Shown: positions 26,473 through 35,959, counted from the stretch's first letter. The stretch: 64,000 bases of DNA from Agrobacterium larrymoorei (GCF_005145045.1 NZ_CP039691.1:2492001-2556000), one strand, 5' to 3'. Numbers and translations: made by a program. The notes: generated by a model from the sequence alone, not told the origin.

Positions 26473-27240
26473 ATGACCGATTTGGATCATTCGTCTGAAT
26501 TTGCTGACAAAGGTGTCCTCATCACCGGGGGCGGTTCCGGGATCGGGGCTTCGCTGGTGGAGGCCTTCGCAGCCGCAGGGGCCAATGTCGCCTTCATAGA
26601 TATCGATGAAAAGGCGAGCGTTTCTCTGGTTGAAAGGCTTTCTTCCACAGGCGGAAAATCGCCTTTGTTCTTCAAGGCCGATCTGCGCGATCAACAGCAG
26701 CTTGCCCATGCGGTCCAGTCGGCTGGCGAGGCTCTTGGTGGTGTAAAGACGCTCATCAACAACGCCGCATGGGACGACCGTCACGACATTGAAAGCGTGA
26801 CAAGCGACTATTGGGATGCAAACCACGCCGTCAATCTGAAGCAGGTTTTCTTTGTAACACAGGCCGCGTTGCCCTTTCTGCGGAAAGAGAAAAGCGCGTC
26901 TGTCATCAATTTCTCGTCCATTTCCTATCTGCTGAATATGGGCGATCTGCCCGCTTATGCGACCGCGAAGGCTGGTATCATAGGCCTGACGAAAAGCCTT
27001 GCCGGGCGGCTGGGTCCTGAGAATATCCGCGTCAACGCCATACTGCCCGGCATGATCGTGACGGAGCGGCAGAAGGAGCTTTGGCTGACCGATGACGGCA
27101 TTACCAGCACGGTCAACCGGCAATGTCTCAAGCGTGCACTGACGGGTGAGGATCTGGTCGGTCCCTGCTTCTTCCTGGCATCGGATGCCTCCGCCGCCAT
27201 GACCGCACAAACAATGATTATCGATGGAGGTCTTTTATAA
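26473..27240 (+). CDS. SDR dehydrogenase, probable D-galactose (aldose) 1-dehydrogenase
   Basis: This 255-residue classical short-chain dehydrogenase has GGGSGIG at residues 19-25, NNAA at 96-99, and the catalytic set Ser149, Tyr162 and Lys166 (YATAK). FIDID after the second strand favours NAD(H). It is first in an operon with dgoK, dgoA and a lactonase, so the likely reaction is oxidation of an aldose such as D-galactose to its lactone. L-fucose or another sugar is possible. The dgoK ATG overlaps its stop by one base. Confidence 0.8.
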   Translation: MTDLDHSSEFADKGVLITGGGSGIGASLVEAFAAAGANVAFIDIDEKASVSLVERLSSTGGKSPLFFKADLRDQQQLAHAVQSAGEALGGVKTLINNAAWDDRHDIESVTSDYWDANHAVNLKQVFFVTQAALPFLRKEKSASVINFSSISYLLNMGDLPAYATAKAGIIGLTKSLAGRLGPENIRVNAILPGMIVTERQKELWLTDDGITSTVNRQCLKRALTGEDLVGPCFFLASDASAAMTAQTMIIDGGLL

Positions 27241-28157
27241 TGTCCGATGCTGCTTTCGTTGCCGTGGACTGGGGTACGACCAGTTTCCGGCTGTGGCTGT
27301 TGAGCAAATCCGGAACGGTCCTTGCCGAACGCCGCAGTTCCGAAGGCATGACGACCGCCATGCAGACAGGTTTTGCCGAGGTTCTGGCGTCGCATCTCGC
27401 CGCCATTTCCGCCCCGGAAGGCCTGCCCGTCATCATCTGCGGCATGGCTGGTGCACGCCAGGGCTGGGTCGAAGCCGGTTATGTGGATGTGCCCGCCAAC
27501 CTCTCCGAAGTTCTGGATCGCGCGACGCCTGTACTCGGCCAGAAGGGCGATATCCGCATTCTTCCCGGCCTTGCGCAACGCGCGGAACAGACGCCGGATG
27601 TGATGCGTGGCGAGGAAACGCAGCTTCTTGGCGCGCTCTCCGAACATCACCGCAGCGGCCACCAGCTCGTCTGCATGCCCGGCACACATTCCAAATGGGT
27701 GCGGGTGGAAGACCTCAACGTCACCGGCTTCTCCACCTTCATGACGGGTGAGATGTTCGACGTCATTTCGAAGCACTCGATCCTGTCGCATGCGGTTGCC
27801 GATGCGCAAAGCTTCACCGGCGATCTTCCAGCGTTCCGCGATGCGGTGAAGGATATCTACGAAAACCCGCAAATGGCGACCAATCGCTTCTTCACTTTGC
27901 GGTCGGGTCAGCTGCTGCACGGGCTTTCGGCCACAGATGCAAAAGCCAAGCTTTCCGGCATGTTGATCGGGCTGGAAATTGCCGGGGCACATGCCAGCGC
28001 GCCAAAGGAATCCACTGTCATCCTGATCGCATCCGGCGGCCTTGGCGCGTTGTACAAGGCGGCCTTCGACGCTCTTTCGATTGATTTTACCATTATCGAC
28101 GCCGATGATGCCGTTCGCCGGGGGCTGATCGCCGCTGCAACGACCATCTGGCACTGA
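27240..28157 (+). CDS. dgoK: 2-dehydro-3-deoxygalactonokinase
   Basis: This 305-residue DgoK-family kinase phosphorylates 2-dehydro-3-deoxy-D-galactonate. The N-terminal phosphate-binding block VAVDWGTTSFRLWLL is typical of the ASKHA-type fold. CGMAGARQGWVEAGYVDVP and MPGTHSKWV are family motifs. It is translationally coupled to the SDR gene (TAATG overlap) and followed by the aldolase that uses its product. Confidence 0.92.
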   Translation: MSDAAFVAVDWGTTSFRLWLLSKSGTVLAERRSSEGMTTAMQTGFAEVLASHLAAISAPEGLPVIICGMAGARQGWVEAGYVDVPANLSEVLDRATPVLGQKGDIRILPGLAQRAEQTPDVMRGEETQLLGALSEHHRSGHQLVCMPGTHSKWVRVEDLNVTGFSTFMTGEMFDVISKHSILSHAVADAQSFTGDLPAFRDAVKDIYENPQMATNRFFTLRSGQLLHGLSATDAKAKLSGMLIGLEIAGAHASAPKESTVILIASGGLGALYKAAFDALSIDFTIIDADDAVRRGLIAAATTIWH

Positions 28158-28173
28158 GGAGACTTACACGCTC

Positions 28174-28803
28174 ATGCGCATTCCCTTCCCTGACATGAAA
28201 TATCCCCTCGTCGCGATCCTTCGCGGTATCAAGCCGGAAGAAACAGAAGGCGTCGTCGGCGCGCTGCTGGAAAGCGGCCTTCGTGCAATCGAAATCCCGC
28301 TGAACTCGCCAGACCCCTTCCGCTCCATCGAAATCGCCGCGAAAATGGCGCCAGCCGATGCGCTGATTGGTGCCGGCACCATGTTGACCGTGGAAGACGT
28401 GACAAGGCTCGACGCCGTTGGCGGAAAGCTGATGGTCAGCCCCAATGTCGATACCGACGTCATCACCGCCGCGCGTGAAAAAGGCATGGTCACCATGCCA
28501 GGCGTTTTGACGCCAACCGAGGCGCTGCTGGCCCTGAAAGCCGGAGCGACCGGCCTGAAGTTCTTCCCGGCGAGCGTGCTCGGTCCATCCGGCATCAGCG
28601 CCATCCGCACCATCCTGCCGAAGGACACCCTGGTTGCCGCCGTTGGCGGTGTGTCCGACAAGAATTTTACGGATTACACCAGCATTGGCATCACGGCATT
28701 CGGCCTTGGAAGCAGCCTCTACAAGCCGGGCATGAGCGCCAGCGAAGCGCGCGAGCGCGCCGATCTCACCATCAAAGCCTATGACGCGGCGATTGGAGCA
28801 TAA
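28174..28803 (+). CDS. dgoA: 2-dehydro-3-deoxy-6-phosphogalactonate aldolase
   Basis: This 209-residue class I aldolase of the KDPG/KDPGal family splits 2-dehydro-3-deoxy-6-phosphogalactonate into pyruvate and glyceraldehyde 3-phosphate. Lys129 in GATGLKFFPAS is the Schiff-base residue and Glu40 in RAIEIPLNS the proton-transfer residue. LNSP after Glu40, not the LRTP usual in KDPG aldolases, favours the galacto-specific branch. It follows dgoK by 16 bases. Confidence 0.92.
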   Translation: MRIPFPDMKYPLVAILRGIKPEETEGVVGALLESGLRAIEIPLNSPDPFRSIEIAAKMAPADALIGAGTMLTVEDVTRLDAVGGKLMVSPNVDTDVITAAREKGMVTMPGVLTPTEALLALKAGATGLKFFPASVLGPSGISAIRTILPKDTLVAAVGGVSDKNFTDYTSIGITAFGLGSSLYKPGMSASEARERADLTIKAYDAAIGA

Positions 28804-28806
28804 GAC

Positions 28807-29694
28807 ATGGTGACGACGCATGAATTCAAGGGCACGGTTCTTGATGCCAACCAGATGATGCTGGGTGAAGGCCCAAGTTTCGACCCGCTGACGAACCGCG
28901 CCTGCTGGCTGAACATTCTCGGCAAGGAACTGCACGAACTCGATCCGGTCTCGGGTGAGAAAAACGTGGTCTTCCTTCCCTTCATGGCCAGCGTCGTTGC
29001 GCGCATCGATGAGCAGCTACAGCTTCTGGCCTCGGATGAAGGCCTGTTCATTCGCGACCGCGCAAGCGGCGAACTTTCGCTGCATGTGGAATTCGAACCC
29101 GGCAAACCCGGCAATCGCTCCAATGATGGCCGGATCCATCAAAGCGGCGCGCTGTGGATCGGCACCATGGGCAAGAAGGCCGAGGATGGCGCGGGCGCGA
29201 TCTATCACGTCGCCAAAGGCGTCGTGACCAGGCTGTTCGACACGTTGAGCATTCCCAATTCCATCTGCTTCACGCCCGATGGCGCGACTGCCTATTACGT
29301 CGATACGCGCGCCAACCGCATGATGAAGGTTCCCATCGACCCCGCAACCGGCCTACCGACCGGCGCATCCAGCGTCTTCATCGACCGTGCTGGTCAGGAT
29401 GGTGGTCTTGATGGTTCGGTCTGCGATGCCGAAGGCCACATCTGGAACGCGCGCTGGGGACAGGGCGCGGTTGACCGGTATAATCCGGCGGGTGAGCATA
29501 TCGAGCGCTACAAGGTGCCCGCAACGCAAACCACCTGCCCGGCCTTCTTCGGCCAAGGCGCCGACCGCTTGCTCGTCACTTCGGCTTGCGAAGGGCTGGA
29601 TGAGGAGAAGATCAAGGCCAATCCGCTTTACGGTGCGACCTTCGATCTTGGCATCAGCGTGAAGGGTGTGCTGGACGGAGCCTACAAGCTCTGA
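28807..29694 (+). CDS. SMP-30/gluconolaconase family lactonase
   Basis: This 295-residue six-bladed propeller of the SMP-30/gluconolactonase family carries Glu21 in MLGEGPSFD as the first metal ligand. Further ligands are expected in NRSNDGRIHQSG, SIPNSICFTPDG and GGLDGSVCDAEG. In this operon it would open the galactonolactone made by the SDR enzyme. It starts three bases after the dgoA stop and is the last gene before a strong bidirectional terminator. Galactonate dehydratase, needed between it and DgoK, is not encoded here. Confidence 0.87.
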   Translation: MVTTHEFKGTVLDANQMMLGEGPSFDPLTNRACWLNILGKELHELDPVSGEKNVVFLPFMASVVARIDEQLQLLASDEGLFIRDRASGELSLHVEFEPGKPGNRSNDGRIHQSGALWIGTMGKKAEDGAGAIYHVAKGVVTRLFDTLSIPNSICFTPDGATAYYVDTRANRMMKVPIDPATGLPTGASSVFIDRAGQDGGLDGSVCDAEGHIWNARWGQGAVDRYNPAGEHIERYKVPATQTTCPAFFGQGADRLLVTSACEGLDEEKIKANPLYGATFDLGISVKGVLDGAYKL

Positions 29695-29713
29695 CGTCCA
29701 CGAATAATGCAGC

Positions 29714-29741
29714 AAAAAAGGCGCCGGTTGGCGCCTTTTTT
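29714..29741. terminator. Bidirectional Rho-independent terminator
   Basis: AAAAAAGGCGCC (29714-29725), a GGTT loop and GGCGCCTTTTTT (29730-29741) form a perfect symmetric terminator. It serves the galactonate operon on the plus strand and the converging GGDEF-EAL gene on the minus strand; its last two bases overlap the stop codon of that gene. Confidence 0.92.
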
Positions 29742-31095
29742 ATGAGACGAATTCCCGACCGGGCTGGGTGTAATTTTCCTGCAAGTACCGATGCGTGGCA
29801 ATTGCATCGACGGGCCGTCCATAGAAATAGCCCTGCCCCATGGCGCAACCCAGACCGCGCAGCTTCTCCGCTTCCGTCCGGTCTTCGATACCTTCCGCCA
29901 CGACTTCAAGGTCGAGACCATCGCACATGGCGACGATTGCCTTGATGATGTGCTCCGAGGGACGATCCGTGCTGATGCGGGACACGAAAGCACGGTCGAT
30001 CTTGACTTTGTCGAAGGTGAAGTCGCGCAGGCGGCCAAGGCTCGATTGCCCCGTTCCGAAATCGTCCAGCGAAATGCGCACACCGGCCTGCTGAAGCTCG
30101 GTGATGATGCGTTGAGCGGTATCGGCTGAGGTCATCACGGCGGTCTCGGTGATTTCCAGTTCGACCCGTCTCGGATCGAGGCCGACGCGGGAGAGGATGG
30201 AGAGAATATTCTGCGCCGTGCCGGGGTCCATCAACTGTGCCGAAGACAGGTTGAATGAGAGGAACAGCTCACGCGGCCAGGAAAGCGCAGCCTCCGCCGC
30301 CTTTCGCAACAGGGTTTCCGACAGCGCATCGATAAATCCGCGCTCCTCCGCAATCGGCACGAAAACGGCTGGAGAAACGAAACCGAGATCGGGATCCTGC
30401 CAGCGGGCCAGCGCCTCGAAGCCGATCACCGTATCGTCCGTTAGCCTGACGATGGGCTGAAAATGTACGTCCACCGCATCCGTGATGATGGCATTTCGAA
30501 GCGCCTGTTCGAGTTGCGTCGCGCGCTTCATTTCCTGCGCGATCTCGCGCGAATATACCGTGACCTGACCCCGCCCGCGCCGCTTGGATCGATAAAGCGC
30601 AGTCTCCGCGCTTTTCATCAGATCCTCGAACTCCTCCCCAGCGAAGGGATGGATGGCGAACCCGAAAGAGGAGGAAAGACGGACATTGCGGTCGCCCAGA
30701 TCGTAAGGGGCAGACAGGACGTCCTTGATCATATGCCCGACCCGCTCCGCGCCGTTGCGCTCGAAGATCAGGGGAAGCACGAAGGCGAATTCGTCGCCAT
30801 CGTGGCGCGTGACGATGGCACCATCCGGCACGCAGGCCTTCAGGCGATGGGCGACCTGACAGAGGATTTCATCGCCTGCCTCGACGCCGAAAAGATCGTT
30901 GATCGGCTTGAAGCCATCTATATTCACCACGCCCACGGCGAAGGGTGCGGGGTCGCTGGCGCGCTCTGCGGCCAGCATTCTTATCCTGTCACGCAGACGG
31001 TACTTATTGCCAAGCCCGGTCAACGGATCGCTATACGCCATGGCCTGAAGCTCATGCTGACTTATCTGAGGCGCATTTGGCTCTGGCGACTTCAT
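29740..31095 (-). CDS. GGDEF-EAL protein, probable c-di-GMP phosphodiesterase
   Basis: This 451-residue protein has a GGDEF domain (about 18-180) and an EAL domain (about 195-445). The GGDEF signature reads HDGDEF (residues 98-103), with Asp for the first Gly, so cyclase activity is doubtful. The EAL set looks complete: EAL at 227-229, the Asn in NLSSAQL, ITET, DDFGTG, KIDR, EGIED and the final GQGYFYGRP. No membrane helix is present. The ATG at 31093-31095 is chosen. An earlier GTG would overlap the stop of the upstream PAS-REC gene but adds a segment that does not look coding. The two genes are probably coupled. Confidence 0.88.
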   Translation of the reverse strand: MKSPEPNAPQISQHELQAMAYSDPLTGLGNKYRLRDRIRMLAAERASDPAPFAVGVVNIDGFKPINDLFGVEAGDEILCQVAHRLKACVPDGAIVTRHDGDEFAFVLPLIFERNGAERVGHMIKDVLSAPYDLGDRNVRLSSSFGFAIHPFAGEEFEDLMKSAETALYRSKRRGRGQVTVYSREIAQEMKRATQLEQALRNAIITDAVDVHFQPIVRLTDDTVIGFEALARWQDPDLGFVSPAVFVPIAEERGFIDALSETLLRKAAEAALSWPRELFLSFNLSSAQLMDPGTAQNILSILSRVGLDPRRVELEITETAVMTSADTAQRIITELQQAGVRISLDDFGTGQSSLGRLRDFTFDKVKIDRAFVSRISTDRPSEHIIKAIVAMCDGLDLEVVAEGIEDRTEAEKLRGLGCAMGQGYFYGRPVDAIATHRYLQENYTQPGREFVS

Positions 31096-31202
31096 TCGCG
31101 CGTCCTGACCGACCTGTAACGATTTCGTGTACAATGAAAGGCAAATATTAAGAAACAATACACGCATGCCCACGAACCCGCATCCGGTACAAGCGGGCGT
31201 GT

Positions 31203-32867
31203 TCACCCCTGAAGGCGGCGCGCATGTTGGGGCAGAAAACGCTTTAGCAGCACATCAACTATATCCGGGCTGATCGGTTTCAGCAACATGTCATCCATGC
31301 CAGCATCGATACAGGCTTTCCGATCCCCCTCAAAAGCCAGGGGGATAACGCCGATGATTGGCGTGCGCTCGCGTTGCGCGCCCTCCATGCGGCGAATGCG
31401 GTTACACACCTCGAAGCCATCGAGATCCGGCAGTGTCGTATCCATCAGAATAAGCGCGGGGCTTTCCGCCTCGAAAAGCCGCAGTGCTTCTTCGCCGGAT
31501 TGTGCCAGCCTGTAATTGATCTCGAAGCCTTCCAGAATTTGCGAAAAGACGATCTGGTTAATCTTGTTGTCTTCCACCACAAGAACATCGAGCCCGCGCT
31601 TCTTCGGCTTTTCGCTGCCTGCGCGCGTCGTGATAGCGATATCCTCCTCCTGCTGCCTAGTCCTTTGCAGAACATCGGCAGAGCGGAAATGGCGGGTGAC
31701 GAGGTTGATAAGCGAGCTTCCCAACTGGAAGTCATCCAGCGTCATCACGTCCACGCCATAGGCCGGAGGCAGATCGAGGCAGCCGAGCTCCATCTGCACA
31801 TCCACGATGATGAGATCGATCTTCACACCGGAAGAGGCCGCGATTTCGAGAAAGGCACGCTGCTCATCGAAACTGGTTGCAACTGCGCAATCGACACCGA
31901 CGGCGGAGAGCTTCTTGCCCGCCATCTCGCCGGAATGGGCGTTGGACGTCACCAACAGAATGCGACGGTCTTTCAGCACCAGTGAAGCCTGATGGTGTTC
32001 GTCATCCATGTAGGAACTGGCGACGAAATCGAGATGTTCGAGCCCGTGGATGAGGGACTTGCCGTCCTTGCCGGTGGTGGCAAAAGCAGTGACATCATCC
32101 ATCGTGGTCACGAGAAAATAGCGCCCGGGCTTGCCGACGCGCTGCTTTCTGGTGATCACGAGAATTTCTTCCCCGGTCAGCCGCGTGACGCGTTCGGGCA
32201 GAATCGCGGGCACGCCGGTTTCCAGCACGCGCACATCCATTTCATCGATGCGGGAGGCGAGCGGGTTGGAGTGAATATCGGAAACCATGCGGCCCAGAAT
32301 AAGCTCCGGCGATGTTTCCAGCAGCGAGCAACCAGCCTTGTTGACCGCCGAATAGACGCGATTGCGGTCCTTGACGAAGATGGACAGCGGCAGGTTATCG
32401 AGAATTTCTTCGGTGATCTGCACGCGCTCGATATCGACGCGCCACTGATCTTCCCGCTTCTTCTGCTCGGAAATATCCGCAACCACGCAGATGCCGAGCC
32501 CTGAAGGCAGGCGTCTCTTGGTGTAGCGAAGCCATCTGTCGCCGGGGCGCTGCTCTACCCGCTCGGAACGTTCCTTCCAATGGGTGGCGAGATGTTCTGC
32601 GATCCACTCGTCCCGGCCCATGTCCCGTCCGGGCACTGCCTCGTTACCTGCCCTGCAGCAATCGTAAAGCGCGCCGAGAAAATCCTTCAGCCTGATGCCG
32701 GGTGTAACATGCTCCTCGCAGAGCGGGAAAAAAGTAAGAATACGGCGGCTGACGAAAAGGATGCGGTCGTCGCGGTCATAGATGATCAGCGCAGCGGAAA
32801 TAGCGTCGCAGACAGCGTCGAGCATAGCTGTTTGAATGGCTGCGCCCTCTGGCGCCAAATCATTCAT
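31203..32867 (-). CDS. PAS-receiver protein lacking a histidine kinase domain
   Basis: This 554-residue protein has two PAS-like regions (about 15-135 and 150-262), a degenerate receiver-like domain (about 302-395, with VDVQM at 356 but no acidic pair), and a C-terminal receiver (about 425-548). In the last one Asp476 (LMDTTLPDLDG), the acidic pair Glu432/Asp433 and Lys530 are present. The conserved switch Thr after the fourth strand appears to be Ile. No HisKA, HATPase or HPt segment lies between them. It looks like a sensor output piece fed by another kinase, acting with the GGDEF-EAL protein downstream. Confidence 0.8.
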   Translation of the reverse strand: MNDLAPEGAAIQTAMLDAVCDAISAALIIYDRDDRILFVSRRILTFFPLCEEHVTPGIRLKDFLGALYDCCRAGNEAVPGRDMGRDEWIAEHLATHWKERSERVEQRPGDRWLRYTKRRLPSGLGICVVADISEQKKREDQWRVDIERVQITEEILDNLPLSIFVKDRNRVYSAVNKAGCSLLETSPELILGRMVSDIHSNPLASRIDEMDVRVLETGVPAILPERVTRLTGEEILVITRKQRVGKPGRYFLVTTMDDVTAFATTGKDGKSLIHGLEHLDFVASSYMDDEHHQASLVLKDRRILLVTSNAHSGEMAGKKLSAVGVDCAVATSFDEQRAFLEIAASSGVKIDLIIVDVQMELGCLDLPPAYGVDVMTLDDFQLGSSLINLVTRHFRSADVLQRTRQQEEDIAITTRAGSEKPKKRGLDVLVVEDNKINQIVFSQILEGFEINYRLAQSGEEALRLFEAESPALILMDTTLPDLDGFEVCNRIRRMEGAQRERTPIIGVIPLAFEGDRKACIDAGMDDMLLKPISPDIVDVLLKRFLPQHARRLQG

Positions 32868-33215
32868 GGCAGTTCCTCACACGCACTTTTCGAGCAAATG
32901 CTCAATCCAACTCTATAACGGTGACAGCCAAAGGCTGCGCAATAGCAGGACATGCGGGCGTAAAGCTCGAACAGCCTTTTCAGGATCATGCAGACGACAC
33001 CCAGCGTTCCCGTCATGCACCTATCAGCCATCCTGAAAAGGCGTGTGGATCAGTCATTTCAAGCTGCTGAAGTGATACTGTTTTAACATTAAGGCGGACT
33101 TAACGTGACCGAAGTCGAATAATTGGCGTGGACAACCATATGCCAGCCGCGATCACCCCGTATGGAATATGCGATTTTGCTTTCGCCCTGCCACCGAATC
33201 CACGACAATGGCCCC
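32868..33215. other. Divergent intergenic region upstream of mutL
   Basis: These 348 bases separate the PAS-receiver gene from mutL, which diverge. The notable element is a 13-base inverted repeat (32974-33042, listed separately). Both promoters must lie here but I cannot choose hexamers reliably. The mutL frame is open leftward to 33123, without family similarity. Confidence 0.5.
32974..33042. repeat. Long-range 13-base inverted repeat upstream of mutL
   Basis: GCCTTTTCAGGAT (32974-32986) is the exact reverse complement of ATCCTGAAAAGGC (33030-33042), with 43 bases between. TCATGCA occurs twice inside the loop as a direct repeat. It could be a hairpin in a leader, a paired protein site, or the remnant of a small element. 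Confidence 0.6.
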
Positions 33216-35027
33216 ATGCCAATCCAACAGCTCTCAGAAACCCTCATCAACCAGATCGCCGCCGGGGAAGTCATCGAACGACCCTCCAGCGCCGCGAAGG
33301 AATTGATCGAAAATGCCATCGACGCCGGTGCCACGCGCATCGAGATTGCGACCGCGGGCGGTGGCAAGGGTTTGGTGCGCATTACAGACAATGGCTCCGG
33401 CATGTCTCCTGCGGATCTGGAGTTGGCCATCCGCAGGCATTGCACATCCAAGATTTCCGCTACGCTGGACGATATCCGCACGCTCGGATTTCGCGGCGAG
33501 GCCCTGCCCTCCATCGGATCCGTCGCCAAGCTGACGATAACCAGCCGACAGCAGGGTGCTACCGAGGGCGCAATCATCTCGGTGACTGGCGGCAAGCTTT
33601 CGCCGGTTCGCCCCGCGGCTTCGAATGCCGGAACCATAGTCGAGGTGCGCGATCTGTTTTTCGCCACTCCCGCCCGCCTGAAGTTCCTCAAGACCGAGAA
33701 GGCGGAAGCGGGCGCGATTACCGAAATCGTCAAGCGTATGGCCATCGCCTTTCCGCGCATTCGCTTCGTGCTATCGGGCACGGACCGTTCGACGCTCGAA
33801 TTTCCAGCAACGGGAGACGATCATCTGGCGCGCATGTCCCAAATCCTCGGTGCCGAGTTCAAGGATAATGCCATCGAGATCGATGCCGTCCGTGAGGATG
33901 TGACGCTGACCGGCTTTGCGGGCGTTCCCACGTTCAATCGCGGCAATTCCGCTCATCAATATATGTTCGTGAATGGCCGTCCGGTGCAGGACAAGCTTCT
34001 GCTTTCCGCCATACGCGGCGCTTATGCCGAAACCGTTCCGCATGGGCGCTACCCCGTTGCCGTGCTTTCCCTGCGGCTCGATCCGGCATTGGTGGATGTC
34101 AATGTGCACCCGGCGAAATCCGATGTGCGGTTTCGCGACCCCGGCCTCATTCGCGGGCTCATCGTCGGTGCGATACGCCAAGCCTTGACCCGCGAGGGCG
34201 ACCGCGCCGCCACGACGGGTGCCGCGCAGATGATGAGCGCCTTCCGGCCCGGCTACAGCCCCTCGACGGTCAGGCCTTTCGCATCGCAGGCATGGACGCC
34301 TGCAAACTCCCCATCGAGGCCGCTCAATGTTTCCGGTGGGCTTGCCTTGCAGGAGACCGCGCAATCCCACTTTGCCGATATCACCATGCCGACCGCCCGT
34401 TCCGAGACGTTGGGCGAAGCGGCGAACACATCCGTCGAACCATCGCGTTATCCGCTCGGTGCGGCGCGGGCGCAGGTTCATGCCAATTACATTGTGGCAC
34501 AGACGGAAGACGGGCTCGTCATAGTCGATCAGCATGCCGCACATGAGCGTCTGGTGTTCGAGGAATTTCGCAAGGCGCTGCATTCAAAACGCCCCGCTTC
34601 GCAGGTGCTGCTGATCCCGGAAATCGTTGATCTGCCGGAAGAAGATTGCGACCGGCTGATGGAACATGCGGCAGGTTTCGACGCCATGGGCCTGTCCATA
34701 GAGCGCTTCGGCCCCGGCGCCGTCGCCGTTCGCGAGACGCCAGCCATGCTGGGAGAAGTGAATGTGCAGGGTCTCATCCGCCAGCTGGCAGATGAAATTG
34801 CCGAATGGGATACGGCCAGCAGCCTTGCCAACAAGCTGGAATATGTTGCGGCCACCATGGCCTGCCACGGTTCGGTGCGCTCCGGCAGGCGCATGCGCCC
34901 GGAGGAAATGAACGCGCTTTTGCGGCAGATGGAAAACACGCCCGGCTCCGGCCAGTGCAACCACGGCCGCCCCACCTATATCGAGCTGAAGCTCGCCGAT
35001 ATCGAAAAGCTTTTCGGCAGAAGCTGA
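33216..35027 (+). CDS. mutL: DNA mismatch repair protein MutL
   Basis: This 603-residue MutL has the GHKL ATPase motifs [11 protein letters not shown] (residues 29-39), DNGSGM (58-63) and FRGEALPSI (92-100). The C-terminal dimerisation domain carries [14 protein letters not shown], matching the endonuclease motif DQHA-X2-E-X4-E, and a late QCNHGRP motif. It is thus of the latent-endonuclease type expected where MutH is absent. The ATG at 33216 fits the conserved N-terminus MPIQQL. It is followed within 75 bases by the DUF2093 gene. Confidence 0.95.
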   Translation: MPIQQLSETLINQIAAGEVIERPSSAAKELIENAIDAGATRIEIATAGGGKGLVRITDNGSGMSPADLELAIRRHCTSKISATLDDIRTLGFRGEALPSIGSVAKLTITSRQQGATEGAIISVTGGKLSPVRPAASNAGTIVEVRDLFFATPARLKFLKTEKAEAGAITEIVKRMAIAFPRIRFVLSGTDRSTLEFPATGDDHLARMSQILGAEFKDNAIEIDAVREDVTLTGFAGVPTFNRGNSAHQYMFVNGRPVQDKLLLSAIRGAYAETVPHGRYPVAVLSLRLDPALVDVNVHPAKSDVRFRDPGLIRGLIVGAIRQALTREGDRAATTGAAQMMSAFRPGYSPSTVRPFASQAWTPANSPSRPLNVSGGLALQETAQSHFADITMPTARSETLGEAANTSVEPSRYPLGAARAQVHANYIVAQTEDGLVIVDQHAAHERLVFEEFRKALHSKRPASQVLLIPEIVDLPEEDCDRLMEHAAGFDAMGLSIERFGPGAVAVRETPAMLGEVNVQGLIRQLADEIAEWDTASSLANKLEYVAATMACHGSVRSGRRMRPEEMNALLRQMENTPGSGQCNHGRPTYIELKLADIEKLFGRS

Positions 35028-35100
35028 GCAGGGTAGTATTCCAAGCCGCGCGGGATTAGACATGCGCCGTGACATTGAAGCATCAAGGAGACGCAGGCGC

Positions 35101-35334
35101 ATGAACAGATTCGACGGTGGACATCGCGAAGCAAAGATCGAGTATCTCGATGGTGACCTGCGCATCGTCCAGACCGGCGCCTATGTCGTCTGCGCTATGA
35201 CGGGCGCTCAAATTCCGGTCGATGAACTGCGCTACTGGAGCGTTGCGCGTCAGGAGCCCTATGCGGACGCCGCCGCCTCTGTGGAAGCGGAGAAGCGCGC
35301 AGGTGCCTTGCCGAACCAAAAGCGTTCTTCCTGA
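35101..35334 (+). CDS. DUF2093 family protein
   Basis: This 77-residue protein has the DUF2093 pattern: EAKIEYLDGDLRIVQTGAYV and then CAMTGAQIPVDELRYWSV, with a short Glu/Lys-rich tail. The ATG at 35101 has AAGGAG ten bases upstream (35085-35090). A longer in-frame start at 35062 would include that site. Function is unknown. It lies just after mutL on the same strand, a common arrangement in Rhizobiales as far as I recall. Confidence 0.8.
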   Translation: MNRFDGGHREAKIEYLDGDLRIVQTGAYVVCAMTGAQIPVDELRYWSVARQEPYADAAASVEAEKRAGALPNQKRSS

Positions 35335-35414
35335 ACGCATCTTTCGGAACAATCGAATTTTCCCGAGGTTAGTAGGCCCGCGCAATAAGCCGCACCAACC
35401 TTTGGGAGAATGAC

Positions 35415-35912
35415 ATGGCTGAGAAGAAGCTCGACGATCTTTTCTATGACACGCTGAAAGACATCTATTACGCGGAGCGCCAGATTCTGAAGGCGCTGCC
35501 GAAGATGGCGCGGGCCGCCAACAGCGATAAGCTGAAGGCTGCATTCGAAAAGCACAAGGAAGAAACGCAGGGACAAATCGAGCGCCTGCAGGAAGTCTTC
35601 GAAATCATCGGCAAGCGTGCGCAGGGCAAAACCTGTGAAGCCATTCAGGGCATCATCGCGGAAGGCGAAGAGATCATGGATGATTTCAAGGGCAGCCCTG
35701 CTCTAGATGCCGGTCTCATCTCTTCCGCGCAGGCGGTCGAGCATTACGAGATTGCCCGCTATGGCACGCTGAAGGCCTGGGCCGAGCAGCTTGGCCACGC
35801 GAAGGCCGTTCCGCTGCTGGATGCGACCCTGCAGGAAGAATCCAAGACGGATGAGGACCTCACCGCCCTTGCCGCTGCGTCTCTGAATGAAGCGGGCAAG
35901 AAGGCCGCTTGA
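35415..35912 (+). CDS. DUF892/YciE-YciF ferritin-like protein
   Basis: This 165-residue protein is a four-helix bundle of the YciE/YciF (DUF892) family. The helices carry the carboxylate/His pattern of ferritin-like proteins: KDIYYAERQILKALPKM, the segment ending in AFEKHKEETQGQIERL, and AVEHYEIARYGTLKAWAEQLG. Members are often induced by stress or in stationary phase; their metal chemistry is not well known. GGGAG stands before the ATG. It has its own terminator downstream. Confidence 0.88.
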   Translation: MAEKKLDDLFYDTLKDIYYAERQILKALPKMARAANSDKLKAAFEKHKEETQGQIERLQEVFEIIGKRAQGKTCEAIQGIIAEGEEIMDDFKGSPALDAGLISSAQAVEHYEIARYGTLKAWAEQLGHAKAVPLLDATLQEESKTDEDLTALAAASLNEAGKKAA

Positions 35913-35930
35913 GACCACTCATAGTCAACG

Positions 35931-35959
35931 AAAAAGCCGGGGCATGTGCTCCGGCTTTT
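35931..35959 (+). terminator. Rho-independent terminator after the DUF892 gene
   Basis: AAAAGCCGG (35932-35940) pairs with CCGGCTTTT (35951-35959) over a ten-base loop. The A-rich left side may let it work in both directions, serving the converging gene at 35989 too. Confidence 0.82.

Noticed and set aside
26452..28154. Minus-strand frames opposite the SDR and dgoK genes
   Set aside because: Shadows of a well-supported plus-strand operon with overlapping stop and start codons.
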